Assembly (NCBI RefSeq): GCF_003254505.1
Contig: NZ_QFYP01000001.1
Coordinates: forward strand, 2,402,001 to 2,466,000
Direction: 5' to 3'
DNA length: 64,000 bases
Source: Phenylobacterium hankyongense
GTDB lineage: Bacteria; Pseudomonadota; Alphaproteobacteria; Caulobacterales; Caulobacteraceae
Below the pieces are notes generated by a model, which saw nothing but the letters and a program-made list of their open reading frames with translations, had not been told where the DNA came from and did not search any database. This document shows positions 1 through 11,341 of the stretch, in pieces; positions within the stretch are counted from its first letter, which is position 1, and each line of letters starts with the position of its first letter. Both the position numbers and the translations under genes were made by a program.

Positions 1-247
1 GTCCGCCAGCATGGATCGATTGGGCCTCAAGCGGCTCTCCCAACGTGGCTCCCGCACCCCGGCAGGAGAGCAAATTCCTCGGCGGCGAAGCTAGGCGGCG
101 GCGCAGGCCGATTCAAGCCGCAACCGCCACCGCGGGAAGGGGGCTGGCGATCGCAGTCCAGTCACTGCAATCGGCGAAAATAACGCTGTTCGCCCAGCGT
201 CGCGCATGCCAAGCTTCCCTTACGGCAACTTCGGGGAGGAATTGTCG

Positions 248-583
248 ATGCACCACGTTTACGTCTTGCCGGTGCAAGCCGGTTGGCTCGTGACGACGAG
301 CGTCCTGAAGGCCACGCTCGCGTTCCGGTCGGGCGCTCAGGCCGAGGCCCAGGGACGCAGGCTCGCCACCTGCCTGGCTTCCGGAGGCGCCACGGCCTGG
401 CTCGTCATCCACGACCGGTCGGGCACGGTGATCGAGCGGAGCGTCTACCGGCCAGTCGCATATTCCGCAGCCACCGCTCACCGCGAGACGGAGTTGCGCC
501 CAGCTTCTGCACCCAGAGAAACCATTGCGCCGCGATCCGGACCTGCGGTCGAGACGGTCTCTGCGGACACGGCTTTCGCCTAG
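248..583 (+). CDS. DUF2188-like small protein (111 aa)
   Basis: Small soluble protein of unknown role. I start at ATG 248 because a GGGGAGGA ribosome-binding site lies just upstream; an in-frame ATG at 206 has no such site. The first ~65 residues read like a DUF2188-type domain: a short 'VYVLPVQAGW' strand, a helix with 'AQAEAQGRRLA', then 'AWLVIHDRSGTVIERSVY'. The last ~45 residues are low-complexity Ala/Glu/Arg sequence. No catalytic residues are recognisable. Bases 1-247 upstream show no convincing gene. The family match is by eye only. Confidence 0.6.
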   Translation: MHHVYVLPVQAGWLVTTSVLKATLAFRSGAQAEAQGRRLATCLASGGATAWLVIHDRSGTVIERSVYRPVAYSAATAHRETELRPASAPRETIAPRSGPAVETVSADTAFA

Positions 584-699
584 CCTTGGCCGGCGATAGC
601 TCCTGGGAACCGGCGTCAGCCCTACGAAGTTGAGCAAGCGCAGGGGCGCTACGGGCGCCTACGCAGCGTGCTCTGCGGATCGAGCTTGAGGAGGTCACG

Positions 700-933
700 T
701 TGAGAGCTCCCAACCTGCATGCGCCGCACTTCCACCTCCCCCGATTTCGCCGCCACGCCAGGGCCGATGTCGCCCCGGCGCATCGTCATCCGCTGTTCCT
801 GCGGTTGGAAGGCTTCGAGAACGTCATCGATGTTGCAGTGATCGCGCTCATCGTCCTGCTGGCCGCAGCGATGGTCTACGGTCTGCTGACCGCGACGGAT
901 CACCCTGCCTACTTCGATCGGCTCACAGGCTGA
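700..933 (+). CDS. Small single-pass membrane protein, unknown function (77 aa)
   Basis: Predicted inner-membrane protein of unknown function. It uses a TTG start preceded by a GAGGAG ribosome-binding site (about 688-693). Residues 1-40 are rich in His and Arg, residues 42-63 form one clear hydrophobic segment, and a 14-residue tail follows. Such short His-rich proteins cannot be assigned from sequence. It lies between the DUF2188-like gene and the tRNA, a thinly coding corner of the window. The start could differ, since there is no in-frame ATG. Confidence 0.5.
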   Translation: MRAPNLHAPHFHLPRFRRHARADVAPAHRHPLFLRLEGFENVIDVAVIALIVLLAAAMVYGLLTATDHPAYFDRLTG

Positions 934-1122
934 CAGATCGCCGGCCCGGTCAGCAGTCCGGGGCGGAGGCAGGGGTGTTGGAGTTGGCAAGCAGCTCGCG
1001 GCGCGTTGGCTGCTGCTTTCAAGGTGAAGACAGGCGCTAAAATCTGGCGCGAAATTGCCCGCCCTTGATGAAAAAAGGCGCTTACGGCGAATCTCCCGAG
1101 AGACCCGCGCGAGGCGTTGCGG

Positions 1123-1199
1123 TGGCGGCCCGGGAGGGACTCGAACCCCCGACCTTGGCTTTAGGAAAGCCCTGCTCTATCCGGCTGAGCTACCGGGCC
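1123..1199 (-). tRNA. tRNA-Arg (anticodon CCT), CCA encoded
   Basis: On the minus strand the 77-base sequence folds as a cloverleaf. The acceptor arms GGCCCGG and CCGGGCC pair, followed by discriminator G and an encoded CCA. The D arm contains AGCCGGATA. The anticodon loop TTCCTAA gives anticodon CCT (reads AGG), and the T loop is TTCGAGT. The outermost anticodon-stem pair is a G-A mismatch. AGG is a rare codon in such GC-rich genomes. The 3' end points toward position 1, so an element integrated at this tRNA would lie at lower coordinates. Confidence 0.95.
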
Positions 1200-1277
1200 A
1201 CGCGGAGGGCGTGATAGCCTAACGGGGCGGGCCTGCAAACGGCGGCGGCCGAATTGGATTCCGGGGGGAGGTCTGCC

Positions 1278-2588
1278 ATGGCGGTCACGCGTCATTTCCG
1301 TGTGCTCTACGTACAGGTGCTGATCGGCGTGGCGCTGGGGGTGCTGGTCGGCGCGCTCTGGCCGCACGTCGGCGCCTCGCTGAAGCCGCTGGGCGACGCC
1401 TTCGTCTCGCTGATCAAGATGGCCGTGGCGCCGGTGATCTTCTGCACCGTGGCCGGCGGCATCGCGCGGATGGGCGACCTGAAGGCGTTCGGACGGTTGG
1501 GCGCGCGGACGCTGTTCTATTTCGAGGTGGTCTCGACGGTGGCCCTGGTGCTCGGCCTGGTCGTCGGCCACCTGGCGCATCCGGGCCAGGGCTTCAATGT
1601 CGATCCCGCCACGCTCGACCCGAAGATCGGCGCCGAATACGCCGCCAAGGCGGCGCACAGCACCGGCGTGGTCGACTACCTGCTGAAGCTGATCCCCGAC
1701 ACCTTCGTGGGCGCCTTCACCGGCGGCCAGCTGCTGCAGGTGCTGGTGATCGCCGTCCTCACCGGCTTCGCCTGCACGCGGATGGGCGAGTTCGGCGAGC
1801 GGGTCTCCGACGTGCTCGACGGCATCGCCAAGCTGTTCTTCGGGATCATCGCGGTGATCGTGAAGCTGGCGCCGATCGGGGCCTTCGGGGCCATGGCCTT
1901 CACCATCGGCAAGTACGGCCTGGGCGCGCTGGTCAACCTGGGCGCGCTGATCGGGACCTTCTACCTGACCTCGATCCTGTTCGTGCTGGTGGTGCTGGGC
2001 GCCATCGCCGCGCTGTCGGGCTTCTCGATCCTGAAGTTCGTGGCCTACATCCGCGAGGAGCTGCTGATCGTCCTCGGCACCTCGTCGTCGGAGTCGGTGC
2101 TGCCGCAGATCATGCTGAAGCTGCAGCGCCTGGGGGCGGGCAAGACCACCACCGGCCTGGTGATCCCGACCGGCTACAGCTTCAACCTCGACGGCACCAA
2201 CATCTACATGACGCTGGCGACCCTGTTCCTGGCGCAGGCGACCAACACGCCGCTCAGCTGGGGGCAGGAGCTGAGCCTGCTGGGCATCGCCATGCTGACG
2301 TCCAAGGGCGCCAGCGGGGTGACCGGCGCGGGCTTCATCACGCTCGCGGCGACGCTGGCGGTGATCCCCGACCTGCCGATCGCCGCCCTGGCCCTGCTGG
2401 TCGGCGTCGACCGCTTCATGAGCGAGTGCCGGGCCCTGACCAACCTGGTCGGCAACGGCGTGGCCACCCTGGTCCTCGCCGGCTGGGAAGGAGACCTCGA
2501 CCGCGAAAAGCTGAAGGCCGAACTCGACCGCGGCCCAGACGCGAGGCTGGAGCCGGAGCCTGTGCTGGCCGCCGCCGAGGCGGATTAG
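1278..2588 (+). CDS. dctA: C4-dicarboxylate:cation symporter DctA
   Basis: Inner-membrane transporter that takes up succinate, fumarate or malate with protons or sodium (DAACS family, elevator-type fold). The 436-residue length is normal. Family signatures are present: the serine-rich re-entrant hairpin '[13 protein letters not shown]' near residue 270 and '[14 protein letters not shown]' near residue 300, which in this family binds substrate and cations. ATG 1278 follows a GGGGGGAGG ribosome-binding site; a longer in-frame start at 1254 lacks one. The gene stands alone, with a bidirectional hairpin terminator just after it. Glutamate transporters (GltP) share the fold, but DctA is the better match. 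Confidence 0.93.
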   Translation: MAVTRHFRVLYVQVLIGVALGVLVGALWPHVGASLKPLGDAFVSLIKMAVAPVIFCTVAGGIARMGDLKAFGRLGARTLFYFEVVSTVALVLGLVVGHLAHPGQGFNVDPATLDPKIGAEYAAKAAHSTGVVDYLLKLIPDTFVGAFTGGQLLQVLVIAVLTGFACTRMGEFGERVSDVLDGIAKLFFGIIAVIVKLAPIGAFGAMAFTIGKYGLGALVNLGALIGTFYLTSILFVLVVLGAIAALSGFSILKFVAYIREELLIVLGTSSSESVLPQIMLKLQRLGAGKTTTGLVIPTGYSFNLDGTNIYMTLATLFLAQATNTPLSWGQELSLLGIAMLTSKGASGVTGAGFITLAATLAVIPDLPIAALALLVGVDRFMSECRALTNLVGNGVATLVLAGWEGDLDREKLKAELDRGPDARLEPEPVLAAAEAD

Positions 2589-2601
2589 GCCGCATACGAA
2601 A

Positions 2602-2628
2602 ACGCCCGGCGGTGAGGCCGGGCGTCTC
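2602..2628. terminator. Bidirectional terminator between dctA and cdnL
   Basis: A 9-bp perfect stem (ACGCCCGGC / GCCGGGCGT) closes a 6-base loop between two convergent genes. Read on the minus strand the stem is followed by TTT, the better terminator orientation, so it probably ends cdnL and also dctA. Confidence 0.8.
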
Positions 2629-2656
2629 GAACGCAGGTGGGTGGGTCGGGCCGGCC

Positions 2657-3166
2657 TTAGGCGGCGACCGCCTTCACCAGCGACTTGTTGAGGATGCCGA
2701 TGGCGGCGTCGCGGTCGATCCGCTCGATGGCGGCGACTTCGCGAGCCATGCGGTCCAGCGCCGATTCATAGAGCTGGCGCTCGGAATAGGACTGTTCCGG
2801 CTGGTTCTCGGCGCGGTGCAGGTCGCGCACCACCTCGGCGATGGAGATCAGGTCGCCGGAGTTGATCTTGGCTTCGTATTCCTGGGCCCGGCGCGACCAC
2901 ATGGTGCGCTTCACGCGCGCGCGGCCCTTCAGGGTGGTCAGCGCCTGGGAGACCACGTTGGTCTCGGCCAGCGGGCGCAGGCCGGCGGTCTTGGCCTTCG
3001 CGGTCGGCACGCGCAGCGTCATCTTTTCGTGGTCGAAGGTGATGACATAAACCTCAAGCTTCAGACCGGCGACTTCCTGGGTTTCGATCCCCTGCACCTG
3101 ACCCACGCCATGCGCGGGGTAGACGACGTGATCGCCAACCGAGAAATCGTGACCGTTCTTGCTCAT
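2657..3166 (-). CDS. cdnL: CarD/CdnL-family RNA polymerase-binding regulator
   Basis: Transcription factor of the CarD_CdnL_TRCF family. Family members bind the RNA polymerase beta subunit and stabilise open complexes at promoters such as those for rRNA. The 169-residue length is typical. Residues 1-70 form the Tudor-like polymerase-interaction domain ('FSVGDHVVYPAHGVGQVQGI'), and the remainder is a helical DNA-binding domain ending in a hydrophobic Ala-rich tail, matching the Caulobacter CdnL type. ATG 3166 follows GAGAGGG. fdxA lies 304 bases upstream on the same strand, a pairing I recall from Caulobacter. Confidence 0.94.
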   Translation of the reverse strand: MSKNGHDFSVGDHVVYPAHGVGQVQGIETQEVAGLKLEVYVITFDHEKMTLRVPTAKAKTAGLRPLAETNVVSQALTTLKGRARVKRTMWSRRAQEYEAKINSGDLISIAEVVRDLHRAENQPEQSYSERQLYESALDRMAREVAAIERIDRDAAIGILNKSLVKAVAA

Positions 3167-3470
3167 CGAGAAACCCTCTCAAATCCTTTGTCCGTAATCA
3201 TCTCGGACCGCTGACGCGAGCTCCCGCCAAGCGACAAAGCCTCGTCTTCCGCGGAAGATCGCGGTGGCGTTATCGTTGGATGCGGAAGTAGACCTCTTAA
3301 GACACCCTTGGCCTTTTCCGGGGGTAACCGGCCCGGACGGCTGATCTTCAGGAAGACGCGCAAGGCACAGCCTCATCGTCACGTCCCAAGAGGGCATAGC
3401 ATAAAATTAAGCCGAATGAAAGGCTTGCCCCGGCGGGCGGACCGCCATCCCGGGCCGGGTGGCGAGGCCT
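3167..3470. promoter_or_regulatory. 304-base cdnL leader with a 14-bp palindrome
   Basis: No gene is visible between fdxA and cdnL. The stretch is locally poorer in GC and holds one perfect 14-bp palindrome, TCTTCCGCGGAAGA, at 3245-3258, about 80 bases upstream of the cdnL start. It may be a regulator-binding site or an mRNA hairpin. An A/T-rich patch around 3398-3420 could belong to a promoter. I cannot assign a regulator. Confidence 0.35.
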
Positions 3471-3812
3471 CTAGGAGCCTCGGCCGGGCTTCTCGGAGAA
3501 GTATTTCTCAAGCTTGCCGGTTTCCCGCTCGAACGTTTCGGCGTCCGCCGGCGGCTCGCCCTTCACCGTGATGTTCGGCCAGACGCGCGAATATTCGGAA
3601 TTGATTCGCAGCCACTTGCCGTCGGGATCGTCCTCGGTGTCGGGCTTGATGGCGTCCACCGGGCACTCCGGCTCGCAGACGCCGCAGTCGATGCATTCGT
3701 CCGGATTGATCGCCAGGAAGTTCTCGCCCTCATAGAAGCAGTCGACCGGGCACACCTCCACGCAGTCCATGAACTTACATTTGATGCAGGGATCCATCAC
3801 GATGTAGGTCAT
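3471..3812 (-). CDS. fdxA: 7Fe ferredoxin FdxA
   Basis: Soluble electron carrier with one [3Fe-4S] and one [4Fe-4S] cluster. The N-terminus has the FdxA pattern: Cys at 9, 12, 17, 21 and 25, then '[12 protein letters not shown]' with Cys at 40, 43, 46 and 50. The 113 residues include the C-terminal extension typical of the alphaproteobacterial FdxA family. The gene lies upstream of cdnL in the same direction and may be co-transcribed with it. Its redox partner is not shown by the sequence. Confidence 0.95.
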   Translation of the reverse strand: MTYIVMDPCIKCKFMDCVEVCPVDCFYEGENFLAINPDECIDCGVCEPECPVDAIKPDTEDDPDGKWLRINSEYSRVWPNITVKGEPPADAETFERETGKLEKYFSEKPGRGS

Positions 3813-3950
3813 GGCGGACTGAAAGCTCCGGCGACGTTCCCTCTCGAAAGGGGCGCGGGTTTTTCACGGCGTGGCCGCCGCTTGTCAATGCCGCGGTCAG
3901 CTTGGCGTCACCAAGAAATCTGCAAGCGCGGATAGAGGCTTGCGTCGCGA

Positions 3951-4367
3951 TCAGCGGCCGACGAGGGCCCGCTTCCAGGCGAAGGCGACCGAAGGGCCGA
4001 ACCGGTTCTCGCCGGTGTCGCCGGGAACGGCGCCGATCCAGACGATCAGCGCCAGCTCGAGCAGCAGTCCGACGCCCAGGGCGGCCTCCATCGAGATGAC
4101 CATCATCAGCGGCAGGCAGGCGGCCGGCGCCACAGCGGCGAGGAGCGCCCACCAGCCGGTCCGGCCGAAGTCATGGATCCGGCGCGCCTGCACCAGCGCC
4201 AGGACGACGGTCAATGCGGAGTTCGCCGATCTCAGTCCGGGAATGAAGCTCAGGGCGAAGCCGAGAGCGAAGATCATCGCCACCAGGAGCCAGTACTCGC
4301 GGCGGCCCGACCGGCCGGCCAGCCATGGGCGCCGCCGTGACGGCGCATCTGCAGTCGGATCGGTCAT
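3951..4367 (-). CDS. DUF805 family inner-membrane protein
   Basis: Multi-pass membrane protein of unknown function. DUF805 hallmarks are visible: 'GRSGRREYW' near residue 18 before the first membrane helix, 'RRIHDFGRTGWWALL' in the middle, and 'GDTGENRFGP' near the C-terminus. About four hydrophobic segments are present in 138 residues, a usual length. Its neighbours, the S4 gene upstream and fdxA downstream on the same strand, do not suggest a role. Confidence 0.85.
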   Translation of the reverse strand: MTDPTADAPSRRRPWLAGRSGRREYWLLVAMIFALGFALSFIPGLRSANSALTVVLALVQARRIHDFGRTGWWALLAAVAPAACLPLMMVISMEAALGVGLLLELALIVWIGAVPGDTGENRFGPSVAFAWKRALVGR

Positions 4368-4413
4368 TCGCTGGTCCCCCCAGACTTAGCTTGGCTGGAA
4401 CGTAGGGGGAACG

Positions 4414-7244
<2,831 letters not shown>

Positions 7245-7438
7245 GGGAAGAAAATGGGGTTGGCGCGAGAGTCGGACAAGCGAAGCCTTGAGGGCGACGA
7301 CGAGGGGGCAGGGAACGCCTCGTGACCGGGCAACGCTTCCAACTCCTACGCAAAAACCTGCACTGTGGAGAATGACTCCCAAACGCCACGATCCGTTCCG
7401 TGCGCCGCCATCTGAAGCCCGGCGTGCGTCGGCGCCGC

Positions 7439-8572
7439 CTAGTCCAGCGTGCGCCGGTAGCGGGCCATGGCGAGCGCCGTGACCACGCAGACGAAGGCCA
7501 GCAGCGCCAGCAGCTCGCGCCACTGATCGCCCAGGCCCTGGCCCTTCAGCAGCGAGCCGCGGACCACCCGCAGGAAGTGGGTCACCGGGATCAGCTGGCC
7601 GATCGCCTGGGCCCACGCCGGCATGCCGCGGAACGGGAACATGAAGCCGGACAAGAGGATCGAGGGCAGGATGTAGAAGACGCTCATCTGCATGGCCTGC
7701 AGCTGCGAGCGGGCGAGGGTGGAGATCAGGAATCCCAAGGCCAGCGAGCCGATGATGAACAGGCTGATGGCCAGCGTCAGGCCGATCCAGCCGCCGGCCA
7801 TCGGCACGCCGAACAGGAAGCGGGCCAGCAGCAGGATGATGGTGGTCTGCACCAGCCCGACCATGACGTAGGGCGTCAGCTTGCCGACCATCACCTCGAT
7901 CGGCTCCAAGGGCGTGGCCAGCAGGCTCTCCATCGTGCCGCGCTCGGTCTCGCGGGTGACGCTCAGCGCGGTCATCATCACCAGCGTCATCGACAGGATC
8001 ACCCCCAGCAGGCCGGGGACGATGTTGAAGGCGGTGACGGCCTCGGGATTGTAGCGGGCGTGCACCACCACATCGAACGGCGGCTGGCCCTGGCCCAACG
8101 GGCTGAGCGCGCCCTTCAGGTCGTGGGCCAGCGCCTGGGCGGGCAGGGCGGCCAGCGCCGCCACCGCGCCGCCGGTGGCCGCCGGGTCGGTGGCGTCGGC
8201 CTCGACCAGGATCTGGGCCTTGTCGCCGCGCGCCACGCGGCGGGTGAAGTCGCCGGGAATGGTGACCGCGAACTGCACCTCGCCGCGGCGGATCATGGCG
8301 TCCAGCTCGGCCGGGCTGCGCGCCTGGGCCACCACGTCGAAGAAGGCGGAGTTCTTCAGCGCCGCGCCCACCGAGCGGGCGAAGCGGCTGTCCTCCTGCA
8401 CCAGCACCGCGGTCGCCAGGTGGCGAGGCTCGGTGTTGATCGCATAGCCGAACAGCATCAGCTGCACGACCGGCAGCACCAGCACCATGGCGTAGGTCAG
8501 GCGGTCGCGGGTGAGCTGCTTGAACTCCTTGACGAGGATCGCCAGCACCCGGCTGGCGGAAAAGCCGTTCAT
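7439..8572 (-). CDS. ABC-2 type efflux permease (YhhJ-like)
   Basis: Membrane subunit of an ABC exporter. The 377 residues have the ABC-2 permease layout: an N-terminal helix (around 22-42, 'LTYAMVLVLPVVQLMLFGYA'), a large extracytoplasmic domain to about residue 180, then five helices with 'ETERGTMESLLATPL' between the first two. Its ATG overlaps the TGA of the upstream ATPase gene (ATGA). With the linked HlyD and TetR genes it forms a YhiI-YhhJ-like drug or lipid efflux unit. Only one permease gene is present, so it presumably acts as a homodimer. Confidence 0.9.
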   Translation of the reverse strand: MNGFSASRVLAILVKEFKQLTRDRLTYAMVLVLPVVQLMLFGYAINTEPRHLATAVLVQEDSRFARSVGAALKNSAFFDVVAQARSPAELDAMIRRGEVQFAVTIPGDFTRRVARGDKAQILVEADATDPAATGGAVAALAALPAQALAHDLKGALSPLGQGQPPFDVVVHARYNPEAVTAFNIVPGLLGVILSMTLVMMTALSVTRETERGTMESLLATPLEPIEVMVGKLTPYVMVGLVQTTIILLLARFLFGVPMAGGWIGLTLAISLFIIGSLALGFLISTLARSQLQAMQMSVFYILPSILLSGFMFPFRGMPAWAQAIGQLIPVTHFLRVVRGSLLKGQGLGDQWRELLALLAFVCVVTALAMARYRRTLD

Positions 8573-9486
8573 GCGAAGTTGTCCTCCGCCTGGCCCATCA
8601 GCTGGATGAAGACGTCCTCCAGCGTCGGCTCGACCTCGGTCCAGCGGTACGGAGCCCGGCGCCAGGGCGCGACAGCCGCCTCCAGGGCGGCGCGGTCGGT
8701 GCCGCTGACGTGCAGGGCGGCGCCGAACGGAGCGACGGTCTCGACCCCCGGCTTGCCGGCCATCTCGTGCGCCAGCCGGCCGATGTCCGGTCCCTCGCCG
8801 TGGAAGGTGATCAGGCCGGCGCGCTGCACCACCTCCTGCGCCGTGCCGCGGGCGATCAGCTTGCCGTAGCTGATGTAGGCGATCTCGTGGCAGCGCTCGG
8901 CCTCGTCCATGTAGTGGGTGGAGACCAGCACGGTCAGGCCCTGCTCGGCCAGGACGTGGATCTCGTCCCAGAAGTCGCGCCGCGCCTTGGGATCGACGCC
9001 GGCGGTGGGCTCGTCCAGCAGCAGCAGGCGCGGCTCGTGCAGGGTGGCCGACGCCAACGCCAGGCGCTGCTTCCAGCCGCCGGAAAGCGTGCCGGCCAGC
9101 TGGTCGCGGCGGGCGGCGAGGCCCAGGCGCTCCAGCGCCTGGTCGACCCGCTCACGACGGCGGTCGAGGCCATAGACCCGGGCGGTGAACTGCAGGTTCT
9201 CGGCGATGGTCAGGTCCTCGTAGAGCGAGAACCGCTGGGTCATGTAGCCGGTGCGCCGCTTGATCTGGTCGGCTTCGCGGATGATGTCGAAGCCCAGGCA
9301 GGTCCCGCGCCCGCTGTCGGGGGTGAGCAGGCCGCAGAGCATGCGCAGGGTGGTGGTCTTGCCCGAGCCGTTCGGCCCCAGGAAGCCGCAGATCCGGCCC
9401 TCCGCCACCTGGATGGTGACGTCGTTGACGACGTGCTTGTCCCCGAAGCTCTTGTTCAGGCCGGCGACGTCGATGGCCAGTGTCAC
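8569..9486 (-). CDS. ABC transporter ATP-binding protein
   Basis: Cytoplasmic ATPase subunit of the efflux pump. All nucleotide-binding motifs are readable: Walker A 'GPNGSGKTT', signature 'LSGGWKQRLALA', Walker B 'LLLLDEPTAGVD', and H-loop 'VSTHYMDEA'. I chose GTG 9486 (protein starts VTLAIDVAGL) because it makes a GTGA overlap with the upstream HlyD stop, the same 4-base coupling used through this operon. That gives 305 residues, normal for a single ATPase domain. Confidence 0.92.
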   Translation of the reverse strand: MTLAIDVAGLNKSFGDKHVVNDVTIQVAEGRICGFLGPNGSGKTTTLRMLCGLLTPDSGRGTCLGFDIIREADQIKRRTGYMTQRFSLYEDLTIAENLQFTARVYGLDRRRERVDQALERLGLAARRDQLAGTLSGGWKQRLALASATLHEPRLLLLDEPTAGVDPKARRDFWDEIHVLAEQGLTVLVSTHYMDEAERCHEIAYISYGKLIARGTAQEVVQRAGLITFHGEGPDIGRLAHEMAGKPGVETVAPFGAALHVSGTDRAALEAAVAPWRRAPYRWTEVEPTLEDVFIQLMGQAEDNFA

Positions 9487-10457
9487 GGCCCGGCCCTCAA
9501 GGCGATCACGTCCACCGGCTGGCCGGGATTGAGCCGGACGCTGGGCTGGGCCTCCACCAGATAGACCAGGCGGTCGCGGGTCTCGCGGCTGTAGATGACC
9601 GGCGGGGTGAACTCGGGGCGCGGACTGATGTAGGCGATCTTCGCCGTCATCCCCCTGGCGCAGCCGTCGCAGGAGAAGCGGACCACGCCGCCGGGACGGT
9701 AGGCGGCCAGCTGCCGCTCGGGCACGAAGAACCGCACCTTGATCCGGGCGTCCGGGAGCAGGGAGAGGATCGGCTGGTTGGCGTTGGCCCATTCGCCCTG
9801 CTGGTAGAAGACGTCCTCCACGCGGGCGGCCTCCGGCGCGATCGGCGCCACGTCGGCCAGCCGGGCCGCGGCGCCGGTGAGGCTGGCCTGCGCCTGGCTG
9901 ACCCGGGCGTCGGCGGCGCGGATCTGGTCCTCCCGGGCGCCAAGCGTGGCGGCGTCGCGCTGGCGCCGGGCGGCGGCGACCTGGGCCGCGGCGGTCTGGG
10001 CGGCGGCGCGGGCGTCGTCCAGCGCGGCGCGAGACTCGTAGCCCTTACCGGCCAGGATCGAGACCCGCCGCAACGCCGCCTGGGCGTCGCGGGCGCGGGC
10101 CTCGGCGGCGGCGATATTGGCCTCAAGCACCGCGAGCTCCACCGGCCGCTGGCCCTTGCGGGCGTCGATGGCCTGGGCCTGTGCGGCGGCGAGGTCGGCG
10201 GCGGCCTGGTCGCGCAGGGACCTGGGTTGCTGGGGGTCCACCACGAACAGCGCGTCGCCCGCTTTCACCTCCTGGCCGCGGACCACGTGCATGGCCCTGA
10301 CCGTGCCCGCCACCGGCGCGGCCAGGTAGAGCGGCTCGCCCTCCACATAGCCGGACAGGGTCGCGGTGCGGCCCAGGCGCGGGATCAGCACCAGGGCGGT
10401 GACGATGGCGACCGCCGCCAGGATCAGGGCTGCGACCAGCAGGCGTTGGCGGCTCAC
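9483..10457 (-). CDS. HlyD-family periplasmic adaptor (membrane fusion protein)
   Basis: Periplasmic adaptor that joins the ABC permease to an outer-membrane channel. It has an N-terminal membrane anchor (residues 5-22), a biotinyl-lipoyl half motif 'LYLAAPVAGTVRAMHVVRGQEVKAGDALFVVD', a long Ala/Arg/Gln-rich coiled coil (about 85-200), and a beta-barrel region near the end. Its 324 residues fit the YhiI/EmrA type. It has a GTG start overlapping the TetR stop (GTGA). No outer-membrane factor gene is nearby, so TolC must come from elsewhere. Confidence 0.9.
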   Translation of the reverse strand: MSRQRLLVAALILAAVAIVTALVLIPRLGRTATLSGYVEGEPLYLAAPVAGTVRAMHVVRGQEVKAGDALFVVDPQQPRSLRDQAAADLAAAQAQAIDARKGQRPVELAVLEANIAAAEARARDAQAALRRVSILAGKGYESRAALDDARAAAQTAAAQVAAARRQRDAATLGAREDQIRAADARVSQAQASLTGAAARLADVAPIAPEAARVEDVFYQQGEWANANQPILSLLPDARIKVRFFVPERQLAAYRPGGVVRFSCDGCARGMTAKIAYISPRPEFTPPVIYSRETRDRLVYLVEAQPSVRLNPGQPVDVIALRAGP

Positions 10458-11095
10458 GCGTGCGCCTCCTCGGTCAGCAGTCCGGTGAGCAGGGTCTCGA
10501 TGTGTTGGCGCATCAGCGCCGGCAGGTCGAAAGGCCGCGCGCCCACGGGCACGAAGGTCTCGCGCCAGATCACGCCCACCAGCATGGGCGCGACGAACTG
10601 GACGGCGTAGGCGCGGGGGTCGCCGGGGCGGACCTCGCCGCGCGCCTGGGCGGCCCGGATCGCGTCGGTCATCGCGTCAAGCGCCTGGGCCACCAGCTCG
10701 TCGTGCCAGACGCGGGCCAGCTCGGGGAAGTTCCGGGCCTCGCCGATCACCATCTTCACCACCCCGCCGACGGGCAGGCGCTCGACCACCTCGGCCAGCC
10801 GCCCGGCGATCAGTCGCAGCAGGTCGGAGATCGGGCCCGGGTGGGCGGCGATGGCGGTGCGGATCAGATGCAGGTTGGGGGCGATGGCCTGCTCCACCAC
10901 CGCCCGGAACAGGTCCTGCTTGGTGGCGAAGTAGAGGTAGAGGGCGCCCTTCGACACGCCGGCGCGGGCGGCGATCTCGTCGAGCTTGGCCGCCGCAAAC
11001 CCCTTCTCCGCGAACACCGCCAGCGCCGCGTCGATGATCTCGCTGGGGCGCTCGGCCTTGCGGCGGCGGAACTTGGGCTGGCCGGACGGAAGCAT
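10454..11095 (-). CDS. TetR-family repressor of the efflux operon
   Basis: DNA-binding repressor. The helix-turn-helix spans about residues 15-60 ('FAAAKLDEIAARAGVSKGALYLYFATKQDLFRAV'), and the rest is a helical ligand-binding domain. ATG 11095 is chosen; a GTG at 11104 in the same frame would add three residues. It is the first gene of a four-gene operon and lies 14 bases from a perfect palindrome, so it very likely represses its own operon until an exported compound binds it. The inducer cannot be inferred. Confidence 0.9.
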   Translation of the reverse strand: MLPSGQPKFRRRKAERPSEIIDAALAVFAEKGFAAAKLDEIAARAGVSKGALYLYFATKQDLFRAVVEQAIAPNLHLIRTAIAAHPGPISDLLRLIAGRLAEVVERLPVGGVVKMVIGEARNFPELARVWHDELVAQALDAMTDAIRAAQARGEVRPGDPRAYAVQFVAPMLVGVIWRETFVPVGARPFDLPALMRQHIETLLTGLLTEEAHA

Positions 11096-11109
11096 GATAT
11101 CCACTGATA

Positions 11110-11123
11110 ACTGACCGGTCAGT
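11110..11123. promoter_or_regulatory. Palindromic TetR operator
   Basis: A perfect 14-bp palindrome ACTGACCGGTCAGT, followed by another AGT half-repeat, lies 14 bases upstream of the tetR start and in the divergent gap to the M23 peptidase gene. Sequence and position fit a TetR-family operator for autoregulation. Effects on the peptidase gene are possible but unproven. Confidence 0.75.
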
Positions 11124-11341
11124 CAGTACGCCTCGAGGGCTTTTCAGGCAAGTCCGCGTCCGCATGTCGCATAACAACGGCGTCCCGAAGGCCCACATCC
11201 GTCTCTCGGCCGGAGCGGCGCCACGGCAGCGCTCAGCCACAAATCAGCCGCGTGTTCCGGGTCTAGAGCCGGGCGCGCATGCCGAAGCCGGCCTCAAGTC
11301 CGGTGCGGCGGCGATCATCATCGAGGACAGCTGGGGTATCC

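Noticed and set aside
45..293. An 82-codon ORF at the left end
   Set aside because: Arg/Ala-rich composition, no ribosome-binding site, and it overlaps the better supported DUF2188-like gene.
2426..3214. A 262-codon ORF spanning the end of dctA and all of cdnL
   Set aside because: It crosses a terminator and two well-supported genes, and is a shadow of high GC content.
7245..7616. Extending the helicase N-terminus to 7616
   Set aside because: The extension overlaps the end of the ABC permease gene and has no domain; ATG 7244 places Walker A at the normal distance.
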